Positions 1 to 8,550 of a stretch of DNA of 64,000 nt are shown in pieces. Source of the DNA: Clostridia bacterium (lineage in GTDB: Bacteria > Bacillota > Clostridia > Oscillospirales > Acutalibacteraceae); contig JAFQIG010000082.1 in the NCBI GenBank assembly GCA_017397655.1, positions 1-64,000 on the forward strand, read 5' to 3'. Position numbers and translations under genes: made by a program. Within the stretch, counting starts at the first letter, position 1; every line of letters begins with the position of its first letter. The notes beneath the pieces were generated by a model, which had not been told where the DNA came from, made no database searches, and saw only the letters and a list, made by a program, of their open reading frames with translations.

Positions 1-1497
1 CTTGTTATTGTTATGGGCGCATTCCTTATTATTATGTTCAGAAGGATGAACATGACTATGACAGGCGAGGGCAACAGGACGCTCAGCTTCGGCAAGGCAA
101 AGGTAAAGCAGATCAATGACGAAAAACGTAAAACGACATTTGCCGATGTTGCAGGCGCAGATGAAGAAAAAGAAGAACTGAGTGAGATAGTAGGCTTTTT
201 AAAGGATCCTTCAAAGTATAATTCACTCGGAGCAAGAATACCTAAAGGTGTTCTTCTTGTCGGCCCTCCCGGTACGGGTAAGACATTGCTTGCACGTGCT
301 GTTGCAGGCGAAGCGAACGTTCCGTTTTTCTCGATTTCAGGTTCCGACTTTGTCGAAATGTACGTCGGTGTCGGCGCATCGAGAGTCCGTGATCTTTTTG
401 ATAAGGCAAAAAAGAGCTCTCCTGCAATCATTTTTATTGATGAGATTGATGCTGTCGGCAGACACAGAGGCGCAGGCATGGGCGGCGGCCATGATGAGAG
501 AGAGCAGACACTCAACCAGCTTCTTGTTGAGATGGACGGCTTTGGCGCCAACGAGGGCGTAATAATTATTGCCGCTACCAACAGACCCGATATCCTTGAC
601 CCTGCACTTTTAAGACCCGGCAGATTTGACAGACAGGTTACCGTCGGTTACCCCGATGTCAAGGGCAGAGAAGAGATTTTGAAGGTTCATGCCAAGAAAA
701 AGCCGCTGGCTCCCGATGTTGAGCTTTCAGTTATAGCCCGCTCAACGGCAGGCTTTACAGGTGCCGATCTTGAAAATCTTCTTAACGAAGCGGCACTTCT
801 TGCTGCAAGAAACGACAAGAAGGCTATCACTATGGAAGAGATTGAGGACGCAACGATCAAGGTTGTTGTCGGTACCGAGAAAAAGTCAAGAAAGATAACC
901 GATAAAGAGAAGAAGCTGACAGCTTATCATGAAGCAGGTCACGCTGTCTCAACCTACTACCTTGAGGGACAGGATCCCGTTCACCAGATTTCGATTATTC
1001 CGAGAGGTATGGCGGGCGGCTATACTATGTCGATGCCGAAGGAGGATAAAAGCTACACGTCAAAGAATGATATGCTTGACAGCATAGTTGTTCTTATGGG
1101 CGGCAGAGTTGCGGAAGCATTGATCCTCGGTGATATTTCTACAGGTGCATCAAATGATATCGAAAGAGCATCGGAAATTGCACGTAAGATGGTTACAAAA
1201 TACGGTATGAGCGAAAAGCTCGGCCCCGTTTCGTATTCGTCGGGCAATGATGAAGTGTTCCTCGGCAGAGACTTTACTCATACAAGAGCGTATTCGGAAA
1301 ACATCGCATCGCTTATTGATAACGAAGTTAATGAGATTATTAACTCTTCCTACGAAAGAACTGAAAATATCCTTAAAGAGCATATGGATATGCTTCATAA
1401 GGTTGCAAAAGAGCTTATAGAAAAAGAAAAGCTTGATGCAGAAGAATTCAAGGCTATTATGGAAGGCAAGGAAGTTAACGAGGAGGAAGTACAATGA
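1..1497 (+). CDS. ftsH: ATP-dependent zinc metalloprotease FtsH (5' truncated)
   Basis: Membrane-anchored AAA+ protease that degrades misfolded membrane proteins and short-lived regulators. The frame is open from base 1, so the start and the first membrane helix lie outside the window; the visible part opens in the end of the second transmembrane helix (hydrophobic residues 1-13). Visible signatures, counted from base 1: Walker A GPPGTGKT at about 88-95, Walker B IIFIDEID at about 143-150, a second region of homology [20 protein letters not shown], and the zinc site HEAGH at about 310-314 with the downstream D of SNDIERA as probable third ligand. All catalytic motifs are intact. The stop overlaps the next start by 4 nt (ATGA), so the two genes are translationally coupled. 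Confidence 0.97.
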   Translation, partial: LVIVMGAFLIIMFRRMNMTMTGEGNRTLSFGKAKVKQINDEKRKTTFADVAGADEEKEELSEIVGFLKDPSKYNSLGARIPKGVLLVGPPGTGKTLLARAVAGEANVPFFSISGSDFVEMYVGVGASRVRDLFDKAKKSSPAIIFIDEIDAVGRHRGAGMGGGHDEREQTLNQLLVEMDGFGANEGVIIIAATNRPDILDPALLRPGRFDRQVTVGYPDVKGREEILKVHAKKKPLAPDVELSVIARSTAGFTGADLENLLNEAALLAARNDKKAITMEEIEDATIKVVVGTEKKSRKITDKEKKLTAYHEAGHAVSTYYLEGQDPVHQISIIPRGMAGGYTMSMPKEDKSYTSKNDMLDSIVVLMGGRVAEALILGDISTGASNDIERASEIARKMVTKYGMSEKLGPVSYSSGNDEVFLGRDFTHTRAYSENIASLIDNEVNEIINSSYERTENILKEHMDMLHKVAKELIEKEKLDAEEFKAIMEGKEVNEEEVQ

Positions 1498-1922
1498 AAT
1501 TCAGAAGAGAAGATTTTACAAAAATAATGTTCGGACTGACAGCACTTATTGTAGGTATTCTTTTCCTAATGTGTGCGTTTGACGTAATTCAGTTTAAAAA
1601 CCTTTTGCCGTATTGGACATTGTTTGTCATTATTCCCACACTCGGCAGTATGATCGCAAACGGTGTTAATATCTGGAAGATCGCACTTCTTGCACTCGGC
1701 ATCAATGCGTTGATCGTTCAATCGCAATGGGGTAATTGGGAATGGAAGCAGTTCATTGCTGCCAATATTGCGGTATGTCTCATACTTTTCGGCGTTCTGC
1801 TTATCTTCGGCAATCCGAAATCAGAAGGCTTGTTCAAAAGATTTGATAAAAAGAAAGAGCAACAGCCTTACAATTATTACGATAATAATCAGTCAAACTA
1901 TCAGAATACAAACAACCAATAA
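1494..1922 (+). CDS. Small membrane protein, LiaI/LiaF transmembrane-region-like
   Basis: A 142-residue integral membrane protein of unknown function. It has four hydrophobic segments (roughly residues 11-30, 38-55, 60-75 and 85-106), arranged like the LiaI/LiaF (DUF5668-type) transmembrane module of envelope-stress proteins. The tail is a hydrophilic Asn/Gln/Tyr-rich stretch. The start overlaps the ftsH stop (ATGA), so it is co-translated with ftsH; a membrane-quality-control partner is an inference from that coupling only. The family assignment rests on helix pattern and the charged-W/NW loop, not on a search. Confidence 0.65.
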   Translation: MKFRREDFTKIMFGLTALIVGILFLMCAFDVIQFKNLLPYWTLFVIIPTLGSMIANGVNIWKIALLALGINALIVQSQWGNWEWKQFIAANIAVCLILFGVLLIFGNPKSEGLFKRFDKKKEQQPYNYYDNNQSNYQNTNNQ

Positions 1923-1933
1923 CAGATTGCACG

Positions 1934-1965
1934 ATCTGCACCGGCCGTGGCTGATGCAGATTTTG
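1934..1965 (+). terminator. Terminator after the ftsH operon
   Basis: Seven-base-pair arms ATCTGCA (1934-1940) and TGCAGAT (1955-1961) run straight into a short TTTT run. They sit 12 nt after the stop of the small membrane protein, before the topoisomerase genes. The stem is short, so moderate strength at most. Confidence 0.5.
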
Positions 1966-2010
1966 TGTGTGTTATAAGGTGCTGCAAGCACAACAGAAAG
2001 GACAAGCCAG

Positions 2011-3993
2011 ATGGCAAAAAAAGAATCATACGGCAACGAAAGTATAGTATCGCTCAAAGGCGCCGACAGAGTCCGAAAGCGCCCTGCGGTTATTTTCGGC
2101 TCAGACGGACTTGAGGGATGTCAGCATTCCGTTTTTGAGATTATTTCCAACTCGATCGACGAAGCGAGAGAGGGTCACGGCAACAAGGTGATTGTGACAC
2201 GTTTTCTTGACAACTCGGTCGAGGTACAGGATTTCGGCAGAGGCATCCCCGTTGACTATAACGCACGTGAAAAGAAATACAACTGGGAGCTTGTGTTCTG
2301 CGAACTTTACGCAGGCGGCAAGTATTCGACCAATGACGGCGGCAGTTATGAGTATTCGCTCGGTCTTAACGGACTCGGACTTTGTGCTACGCAGTATTCG
2401 TCGGAATATATGGAAGCGGAGATTCACACAGGCGGATACAGATATTTGTTGAACTTTAAAAAAGGCAAAATCGTCGGTGATATGATAAAAGAAGAGTATC
2501 CCAAAAAGGATACGGGAAGCAGAATCAAGTGGAGACCCGACCTCAAGGTCTTTACGGATATTGCCATTCCGCTTGAGTATTATCAGGATATGATGAAGCG
2601 TCAGGCTATCGTCAATTCAGGTGTAACGTTTATTCTTAAAAATCAGGTATCACAGTCAAAGTTTGACACCTATGAATATGTATATGAAAACGGAATTTCC
2701 GATTTTGTCAAGGAGTATTCCGACGGAAAAGCTCTGACGGATGTTCAGTTCTGGCAGGCAGAGCGTGTCGGCAGAGATCGTGAGGATCAAAAGGATTACA
2801 AGGTAAAGATCAATGCCGCTCTTTGCTTTTCAAATTCAATTACGCTCAAGGACTATTACCACAATTCAAGCTACCTTGAATACGGCGGAGCACCCGAAAA
2901 GGCGTTCAGAAGTGCTTTTGTATCACAGATTGATGCATATCTGAAGGCTAATAACAAATATACAAAAAGTGATTCAAAGATCAGTTATCAGGATGTAGAG
3001 GATTGTCTTATACTTGTTGTTTCTTCATTCTCGACACAGACATCTTACGAAAATCAGACCAAAAAGGCTATCAACAACAAGTTTATCCAAGAGGCGATGA
3101 CTGAGTTTTTCAGACATAATCTGGAGATTTACTTTATCGAAAACCGCCTTGATGCTGACAAGATCTCCGATCAGGTTCTCATCAATATGAGAAGCCGTAT
3201 CAAGGCTGATGCGACCAGACAGAGTATCAAAAATACATTGCAGAAGTCGAACGATCTGACAAACAGAGTGCAGAAGTTTGTTGACTGCAGATCAAAGGAT
3301 GTTAATGTCCGTGAGCTCTTTATTGTTGAGGGCGATTCTGCGTTGGGAGCTTGTAAACAGGCAAGGGACTCGGAGTTTCAGGCGGTAATACCCGTCAGAG
3401 GTAAAATTCTTAACTGTCTTAAGGCGGAGTATGACAAGATTTTTAAAAATGACATCATCACAGATCTTATAAAAGTTCTCGGATGCGGTGTTGAAGTCAA
3501 ATCAAAGAATGCCAAGGATATGTCGTCATTCAACCTTGATAATCTTCGTTGGAGCAAGGTCATCATCTGTACCGATGCCGACGTTGACGGATTCCAGATC
3601 AGAACGCTTATTCTGACAATGATATACAGACTTATGCCGACTCTTATTGAAGAGGGCAAGGTTTATATTGCGGAATCTCCGCTTTATGAGATCACGTCAA
3701 AGGATAAAACGTGGTTCTGCTATACGGAAAAGGAAAAGACGGATGCGCTTGAAGAAATCGGTAATGCAAAGCACACCATTCAGCGATCAAAGGGTCTTGG
3801 TGAAAACGAAGCGGAAATGATGTCGCTGACAACAATGAATCCGTCAACACGCAGACTGATAAAGATCGAAATGGACGAAGCGGCAGAAACGTCACGTGTG
3901 TTCGATATGCTTCTGGGTGACGATCTTGCAGGCAGAAAACAGCATATTGCTGATGAAGGCTACCGTTACATTGACTTAACGGATGTTTCCTGA
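2011..3993 (+). CDS. Type IIA DNA topoisomerase, B (ATPase/toprim) subunit, divergent ParE/GyrB-like
   Basis: 660-residue ATPase and toprim subunit of a type IIA topoisomerase that passes DNA duplexes through a double-strand break. The N-terminal GHKL ATPase has NSIDEA (near residue 48), DFGRGIPV, and GLNGLGL in place of the usual GGLHGVG lid. The ATP-contacting loop NQTKKA is present. The toprim domain has EGDSA (E440) and DADVDG (D522, D524, D526), so metal binding should be intact. Several normally near-invariant stretches differ: EGDSALGA for EGDSAGGS and DADVDGFQIRT for DADVDGAHIRT. It is 12 nt upstream of its A-subunit partner. I recognise this as a divergent lineage common in Clostridia, often labelled topoisomerase IV or gyrase B; which activity it has cannot be decided here, so no symbol is given. 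Confidence 0.88.
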   Translation: MAKKESYGNESIVSLKGADRVRKRPAVIFGSDGLEGCQHSVFEIISNSIDEAREGHGNKVIVTRFLDNSVEVQDFGRGIPVDYNAREKKYNWELVFCELYAGGKYSTNDGGSYEYSLGLNGLGLCATQYSSEYMEAEIHTGGYRYLLNFKKGKIVGDMIKEEYPKKDTGSRIKWRPDLKVFTDIAIPLEYYQDMMKRQAIVNSGVTFILKNQVSQSKFDTYEYVYENGISDFVKEYSDGKALTDVQFWQAERVGRDREDQKDYKVKINAALCFSNSITLKDYYHNSSYLEYGGAPEKAFRSAFVSQIDAYLKANNKYTKSDSKISYQDVEDCLILVVSSFSTQTSYENQTKKAINNKFIQEAMTEFFRHNLEIYFIENRLDADKISDQVLINMRSRIKADATRQSIKNTLQKSNDLTNRVQKFVDCRSKDVNVRELFIVEGDSALGACKQARDSEFQAVIPVRGKILNCLKAEYDKIFKNDIITDLIKVLGCGVEVKSKNAKDMSSFNLDNLRWSKVIICTDADVDGFQIRTLILTMIYRLMPTLIEEGKVYIAESPLYEITSKDKTWFCYTEKEKTDALEEIGNAKHTIQRSKGLGENEAEMMSLTTMNPSTRRLIKIEMDEAAETSRVFDMLLGDDLAGRKQHIADEGYRYIDLTDVS

Positions 3994-4005
3994 TAGGAGT
4001 AAATA

Positions 4006-6249
4006 ATGGCAAAGAAAAATACGAAAAAACAGGAGAAGGTAACCGATCTGAATGCTCTTAATATGAGCATCCCCGGTGCAGGTGAGGTTGTTGTTCAGCG
4101 CATAACGGACACGCTTGAAGTAAACTTTATGCCGTATGCCATGAGCGTAATTATGTCACGTGCCATACCGGAGATTGACGGCTTCAAGCCTTCTCACAGA
4201 AAGATTCTGTATACAATGTTCAAAATGGGGCTTCTGACGGGAGCAAGGTCAAAGAGTGCCAATATCGTCGGACGTACCATGCAGCTCAATCCCCACGGTG
4301 ATGCTGCGATTTATGAAACCATGGTAAGACTTTCACGTGGGTACGAAGCGCTTTTGCATCCGTTTGTTGACTCAAAGGGTAACTTCGGAAAAGCGTATTC
4401 CCGTGATATGGTATGGGCGGCATCAAGATATACAGAGGCAAAGCTGGATTCAATATGTACAGAGCTTTTTTCGGATATTGATAAAGACACGGTTGACTTT
4501 GTCGATAACTATGATGCGACGATGAAAGAGCCGACGCTTCTTCCGGTAACATTCCCGACCATACTTGTAAACGCAAACACAGGTATTGCCGTAGGTATGG
4601 CAAGCTCTATCTGTTCGTTTAATCTTCGGGAGGTCTGCGATACTACCATCGCACTTATCAAGGATGAGTCTCACGAGGTTGCCGATACGCTGAAGGCTCC
4701 CGATTTTATCGGCGGAGGCAAGCTGATTTATAACAGAGCCGCACTTGAAGAAATCTACAGAACAGGCAGGGGATCTGTCAAGGTCAGAGCAAAGTATACC
4801 TATGACAAATCCAACAACTGCATTGATATTACGGAAATACCGCCGACAACCACATCGGAAGCGATCATTGAAAAGATTATCGAAAAGGTAAAATCAGGCA
4901 GCGTTAAAGAGATCAGCGACATCCGTGACGAGACGGATAAATCGGGTCTTAAGATCACGATTGACTTGAAGCGTGGCGTTGATCCCGATAAGTTTATGTC
5001 AAAGCTTTATAAGATGACAACGCTTGAGGATACGTTTTCCTGTAACTTCAATGTTCTTATCGCAGGCTCACCCAGAACTCTCGGTGTAGCAGAGCTTCTG
5101 ACCGAATGGATTGCATTCAGAACCGACTGTGTCAAGAGAAAGATTTATTTTACACTGACAAAGGCAAAGGACAAGCTTCATCTTCTTCGTGGTCTTCAAA
5201 AGATTTTGCTTGACATTGACAAGGCGATCAGAATTGTAAGAGAAACCGAGGAAGAAAGCGAAGTTGTTCCCAACCTTATGATCGGATTTATGATCGACGA
5301 GATTCAGGCGGAATATGTAGCGGAAATAAAGCTTCGTCATCTTAACCGCGAATACATCTTAAAGCGTCTTGACGATATCGAGAACCTTGAAAAAGAGATC
5401 GAGGAGATGGAGGATATACTCTCATCAAAGGCAAAGGTCAAGAGAATCATCGTTGACGAGCTGAAGCGTGTTGCTGACAAGTACGGCAAGGACAGACGTA
5501 CCGAAATTGTTTATGAAGAGGATATCGAAGAGGAGCAGGAGATTAACGAAGCTCCGTCATATCCCGTAACGCTTTTCTTTACACAGCAGGGTTATCTTAA
5601 AAAGATTACGCCGCAGTCACTCAGGATGAGCTCGGAGCACAAGCTGAAAGAGGGCGATAAAATCTGTAAAACAGTCGAATCCGACAACACGTCAGATCTT
5701 TTGTTCTTTACAAACAAGTATCAGGTTTACAAGTCGAAGGAAAGCGAATTTGATGACTGTAAAGCAAGCGTTCTCGGCGAATATGTGGCATCGAAGCTTC
5801 AGATGGAAAGCGGAGAAAGCGTTGTTTCGATGGTAGTTACAAAGGACTATTCGGGTTATCTTTTGTTCTTCTTTGAAAACGGTAAGGTTGCCAAGGTCGA
5901 TCTTGCTTCCTACAGTACAAAGACGAACCGAAAGAAGCTGATCAAAGCATATTCCGACAAATCACCGTTGGTTGCAGTATTCCACGTGCAGGGTAATACG
6001 GAGTATGTAATGACGTCATCTGTCGGAAAGATACTGATTATGCCTGCAGGTGCCATATCGTCAAAAACGACCAAGGATACGGCAGGTGTCGCGGTAATGA
6101 CGCTTAAAAAAGGTCAAAGACTGTTGACGGTTCACGAGTATTCGGAGGGCGAGTTTGACAAGCCGCACAGATTCAGAACAAAAACTCTGCCTGCGGCGGG
6201 AACAAAGCCGAGAACAGAGGATAACGGCGAACAAATAACATTTGAATAA
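4006..6249 (+). CDS. Type IIA DNA topoisomerase, A (cleavage) subunit, divergent ParC/GyrA-like
   Basis: 747-residue DNA-cleaving subunit that partners the preceding gene. The catalytic tyrosine is Y142 in RYTEA, with the preceding arginine conserved. The normally invariant HPHGD is NPHGD here (N95), and the loop between GNFG and the catalytic RYT is longer and reads KAYSRDMVWAAS instead of the SVDGDSAAAM type. A coiled-coil and tower region lies at about 420-500. The C-terminal roughly 220 residues form a short beta-pinwheel with no recognisable GyrA-box (QRRGGKG), which argues against classical negative supercoiling and for decatenation or relaxation. The start has GGAG about 8 nt upstream. 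High confidence in family, low in gyrase versus topoisomerase IV. Confidence 0.88.
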   Translation: MAKKNTKKQEKVTDLNALNMSIPGAGEVVVQRITDTLEVNFMPYAMSVIMSRAIPEIDGFKPSHRKILYTMFKMGLLTGARSKSANIVGRTMQLNPHGDAAIYETMVRLSRGYEALLHPFVDSKGNFGKAYSRDMVWAASRYTEAKLDSICTELFSDIDKDTVDFVDNYDATMKEPTLLPVTFPTILVNANTGIAVGMASSICSFNLREVCDTTIALIKDESHEVADTLKAPDFIGGGKLIYNRAALEEIYRTGRGSVKVRAKYTYDKSNNCIDITEIPPTTTSEAIIEKIIEKVKSGSVKEISDIRDETDKSGLKITIDLKRGVDPDKFMSKLYKMTTLEDTFSCNFNVLIAGSPRTLGVAELLTEWIAFRTDCVKRKIYFTLTKAKDKLHLLRGLQKILLDIDKAIRIVRETEEESEVVPNLMIGFMIDEIQAEYVAEIKLRHLNREYILKRLDDIENLEKEIEEMEDILSSKAKVKRIIVDELKRVADKYGKDRRTEIVYEEDIEEEQEINEAPSYPVTLFFTQQGYLKKITPQSLRMSSEHKLKEGDKICKTVESDNTSDLLFFTNKYQVYKSKESEFDDCKASVLGEYVASKLQMESGESVVSMVVTKDYSGYLLFFFENGKVAKVDLASYSTKTNRKKLIKAYSDKSPLVAVFHVQGNTEYVMTSSVGKILIMPAGAISSKTTKDTAGVAVMTLKKGQRLLTVHEYSEGEFDKPHRFRTKTLPAAGTKPRTEDNGEQITFE

Positions 6250-6254
6250 AAAGT

Positions 6255-6284
6255 GCGGAGAAAGCAAACGCTGTTTTTCTCCGC
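6255..6284 (+). terminator. Hairpin after the topoisomerase genes
   Basis: A perfect 9-bp stem, GCGGAGAAA (6255-6263) with TTTCTCCGC (6276-6284), lies 6 nt after the stop. No clear T-run follows (CTATATAG), so it is a probable but weak or Rho-assisted terminator. Confidence 0.5.
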
Positions 6285-6363
6285 CTATATAGATTGTTTC
6301 CCGATCTGTAACGGAAATTCAAATATTTTTTGTCCAAATTATAGAAAATTTTAAAAAAACATC

Positions 6364-6392
6364 TTGCATTTCGCAGATGTTTGTGATATTAT
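6364..6392 (+). promoter_or_regulatory. Sigma-A promoter for secG
   Basis: TTGCAT (6364-6369), a 17-nt spacer and TATTAT (6387-6392). It is about 34 nt before the secG start and downstream of a hairpin that closes the previous operon. An A/T-rich tract lies just upstream (6335-6360) and could act as an UP element. Confidence 0.7.
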
Positions 6393-6425
6393 CTCTTAGT
6401 AAATATTTTAGGAGGTTCAGGCGTT

Positions 6426-6677
6426 ATGCAACCTATTGAGATTATCTTAGGCGTTTTAATTTTACTCACATCTATTTGTATTGTTATTGCTGTTCTTATG
6501 CAGGAAGCAAAGCAGCAGGGTCTTTCCGGCGCTATTGCCGGTGGTGCAGAGACTTTCTTCGGCAAGTCAAAGGGTCGTACAATGGGACAGAAGCTTGTCA
6601 AGATTACAAGAATTCTTGCGGTTATTTTCTTTGTACTCACTCTCGGCACAACACTTCTTCTTCTCTTCCTCAGATAA
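6426..6677 (+). CDS. secG: Preprotein translocase subunit SecG
   Basis: 83-residue SecG, the small accessory subunit of the SecYEG protein export channel in the cytoplasmic membrane. Two transmembrane helices (about residues 4-22 and 58-80) flank the conserved cytoplasmic loop with MQEAKQQGLSGAI and the GGAETFFGKSKG segment typical of the family. AGGAGG lies 9 nt upstream of the ATG. It has its own promoter and terminator, so it is monocistronic here. Length is normal. Confidence 0.95.
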   Translation: MQPIEIILGVLILLTSICIVIAVLMQEAKQQGLSGAIAGGAETFFGKSKGRTMGQKLVKITRILAVIFFVLTLGTTLLLLFLR

Positions 6678-6692
6678 TTTAACGGTACTTCG

Positions 6693-6730
6693 GGTCTGTA
6701 CGGGTTATCCTGTACAGGCCTTTTTATTTT
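6693..6730 (+). terminator. Rho-independent terminator of secG
   Basis: GGTCTGTAC (6693-6701) pairs with GTACAGGCC (6712-6720), one G.U wobble, followed by TTTTTATTTTAT. It starts 15 nt after the secG stop. Confidence 0.9.
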
Positions 6731-6779
6731 ATCTGCATACAATTCGCCTCGCTGTAAAGAATATTACGGGAGGTAGAAT

Positions 6780-7706
6780 ATGAAAATATTGCTTTGTTAT
6801 GAAAAAATACCGGAAACAATGAATGCAGTATCGGAAATTTTGTCTGAAAACGGTTTTGATTGCGAAATAATGCATTATGAAAACAGCGAAAGTTTGCAGA
6901 AGTATTTAAGAAAAAACGATATCGGCGCTCTCGTTTCGTCAGAAAACAGGGTCTTGTCCCGATGTAAAAATCCGACAGTGCCAAAAGTTTTTGTGGCGTC
7001 GGATTATTGCTGTCTGCAAAAGCTTTCGGCAAAATGTGATCTGTATACAGTTCCGTCGCATGAACTATCCTTTGACTTTATCAATTCAGGAGCAACCGAT
7101 AAAAATGTCAGCATAACAGGTATTCCGATATGTAAGAGTATTACAACATTAACGGATAAAAAGACTGCGTGCAAAAATATCGGAATTAACGGCGAAAAAC
7201 CTGTTTTTGCCGTGTTTACGCAAGGCGCAAGCGGAAGGGAAGTCAGAACAACTGTGAATTCGGTATTATTACTTTGCAAGGAGACGAGAGTTATTCTTGC
7301 TGTTGCCGATAGCGGCGAAAAAACATATTATTCCTCACTTTATTGTAAAGACAGGGATGTTTATGTTATTGAAGAAAAGCATAATGGGTCACTATGCATT
7401 TCTGCTTCTGATGCTGTGTTCACGGTTGCAAGGGCAGAGATGTCAACGGCTGTTGCGAGAGCTTGCAAATCACTTATCCTTTTACATTCCGCTACAGCGA
7501 GGTATAAGGAGAATGCAAGCTTTTTTGACAAACGGGGAATAGGCTTTTGCGGCAAGACAGCAGCGGACAATGCTTCATATGCAGGCAGGCTGTTGGAAAG
7601 CGTTCGGCTTAAGCATAATATGACTGAGGCACAGAAAAAATATATCCCGACTGACACCGATCAATTGTTTTTAAAAAATTTTTATACTTTTTCAGAAAAG
7701 TTTTAA
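6780..7706 (+). CDS. Degenerate GT-B glycosyltransferase-like protein (MGDG synthase/UgtP/MurG-type fold)
   Basis: 308-residue soluble protein that I cannot assign firmly. Its middle part resembles glycosyltransferases of the diacylglycerol-glucosyl/MGDG-synthase group: a stretch about residues 70-115 reading KCDLYTVPSHEL, then ITGIPICKSI, corresponds to the usual D-x-Y-x-V-x-S-E and V-T-G-I-P hinge between the two Rossmann domains. This is followed by a TDKKTACKNIGI segment and a beta strand PVFAVFTQGAS where the donor-binding glycine-rich loop normally lies. The glycine-rich loops and the C-terminal nucleotide-sugar motif look eroded, and it is shorter than the about 370-residue norm. GGGAGG lies 7 nt before the ATG. 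It may be a non-catalytic relative. Confidence 0.45.
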   Translation: MKILLCYEKIPETMNAVSEILSENGFDCEIMHYENSESLQKYLRKNDIGALVSSENRVLSRCKNPTVPKVFVASDYCCLQKLSAKCDLYTVPSHELSFDFINSGATDKNVSITGIPICKSITTLTDKKTACKNIGINGEKPVFAVFTQGASGREVRTTVNSVLLLCKETRVILAVADSGEKTYYSSLYCKDRDVYVIEEKHNGSLCISASDAVFTVARAEMSTAVARACKSLILLHSATARYKENASFFDKRGIGFCGKTAADNASYAGRLLESVRLKHNMTEAQKKYIPTDTDQLFLKNFYTFSEKF

Positions 7707-7707
7707 T

Positions 7708-7721
7708 TAATTGCGCAATTA
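7708..7721. promoter_or_regulatory. Perfect 14-bp palindrome before the salvage operon
   Basis: TAATTGCGCAATTA is a perfect dyad located 64 nt before the GTG start of the first operon gene and overlapping the end of the preceding gene's stop region. It has the size of a dimeric repressor operator. No regulator gene is adjacent and the promoter itself is not clear (A/T-rich, several possible -10 boxes at 7740-7760). Confidence 0.35.
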
Positions 7722-7785
7722 GAAATATTACTTCAGATTATTATAGTATTATACAAAAGATAATAACCTTACAGAGGTGAAAAGC

Positions 7786-8550
7786 GTGATTTACTATTTT
7801 TCGGGGACAGGTAATTCTAAGTGGGTAGCAGAAACGCTGGCTGACAGAACGCACGATTCTGCCGTGAAAATTGCCGATATATCAAAAGAAGAGAATATAT
7901 TGATCAAAAAAGACTCGGTATTTGGTCTGGTTTTTCCTGTGTACGCATGGAATTGTCCCGAAATTGTTTCAGAATTTCTGAAACGAGTCAATCTCGAAAA
8001 AGGCGCATACAGTTATGCTGTCTGTACCTGCGGTGAAGAGGCGGGCTTGGTTATGAGTGTTCTCAAAGCAAGAATAGGCATTTGCAGCGGTTTTTCGGTT
8101 GTTATGCCTAATAATTATATCGTCGCAGGCGACGTTGACGATGAAGATGAGGCACTTAAAAAAGTGCGTGAAGCTGATCGCTTGCTTGATTCGATAGCGC
8201 TCAGTATCAACGTTCGTGAAAAAGGTCGCTTTGATGTAAACAAAGGTAAAATTGCGGTAATCAAAACCTTTGCAGCATCGCACTTTTTTAATAAATATGC
8301 CAGAAGCGCGAAGCCGTTTACGACGAGCTATGACTGCATAGGATGCGGACTGTGCGAAAGTGTCTGCCCGACACAAAATATAGTTCTGGCAGACGGAATG
8401 CCGTTCTGGGATGATAAGTGTCAGCAATGCTTTGCGTGTATTCATCGCTGTCCCGAAAGAGCGATCGACTACGGCAAGTTTACAAAGAAAAAGGGAAGAT
8501 ATTATTTTAACTATACACAAGAACAGATAAAAGGTGATCAGAATGTTTAA
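7786..8550 (+). CDS. EFR1-type protein: flavodoxin-like domain fused to two 4Fe-4S clusters
   Basis: 254-residue redox protein. The N-terminus YYFSGTGNS is the phosphate-binding loop of a flavodoxin fold (FMN). The C-terminal third has two 4Fe-4S motifs: CIGCGLCESVCP (about residue 185) and CQQCFACIHRCP (about 212). This is the arrangement of EFR1-family proteins, thought to move electrons between ferredoxin and flavin. I choose the GTG at 7786, because AGAGGTG lies 6 nt before it; the GTG at 7777 would overlap that ribosome site. It heads a run of eight same-strand genes; the stop overlaps the next start by 8 nt. The physiological electron partner is unknown. Confidence 0.85.
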   Translation: MIYYFSGTGNSKWVAETLADRTHDSAVKIADISKEENILIKKDSVFGLVFPVYAWNCPEIVSEFLKRVNLEKGAYSYAVCTCGEEAGLVMSVLKARIGICSGFSVVMPNNYIVAGDVDDEDEALKKVREADRLLDSIALSINVREKGRFDVNKGKIAVIKTFAASHFFNKYARSAKPFTTSYDCIGCGLCESVCPTQNIVLADGMPFWDDKCQQCFACIHRCPERAIDYGKFTKKKGRYYFNYTQEQIKGDQNV

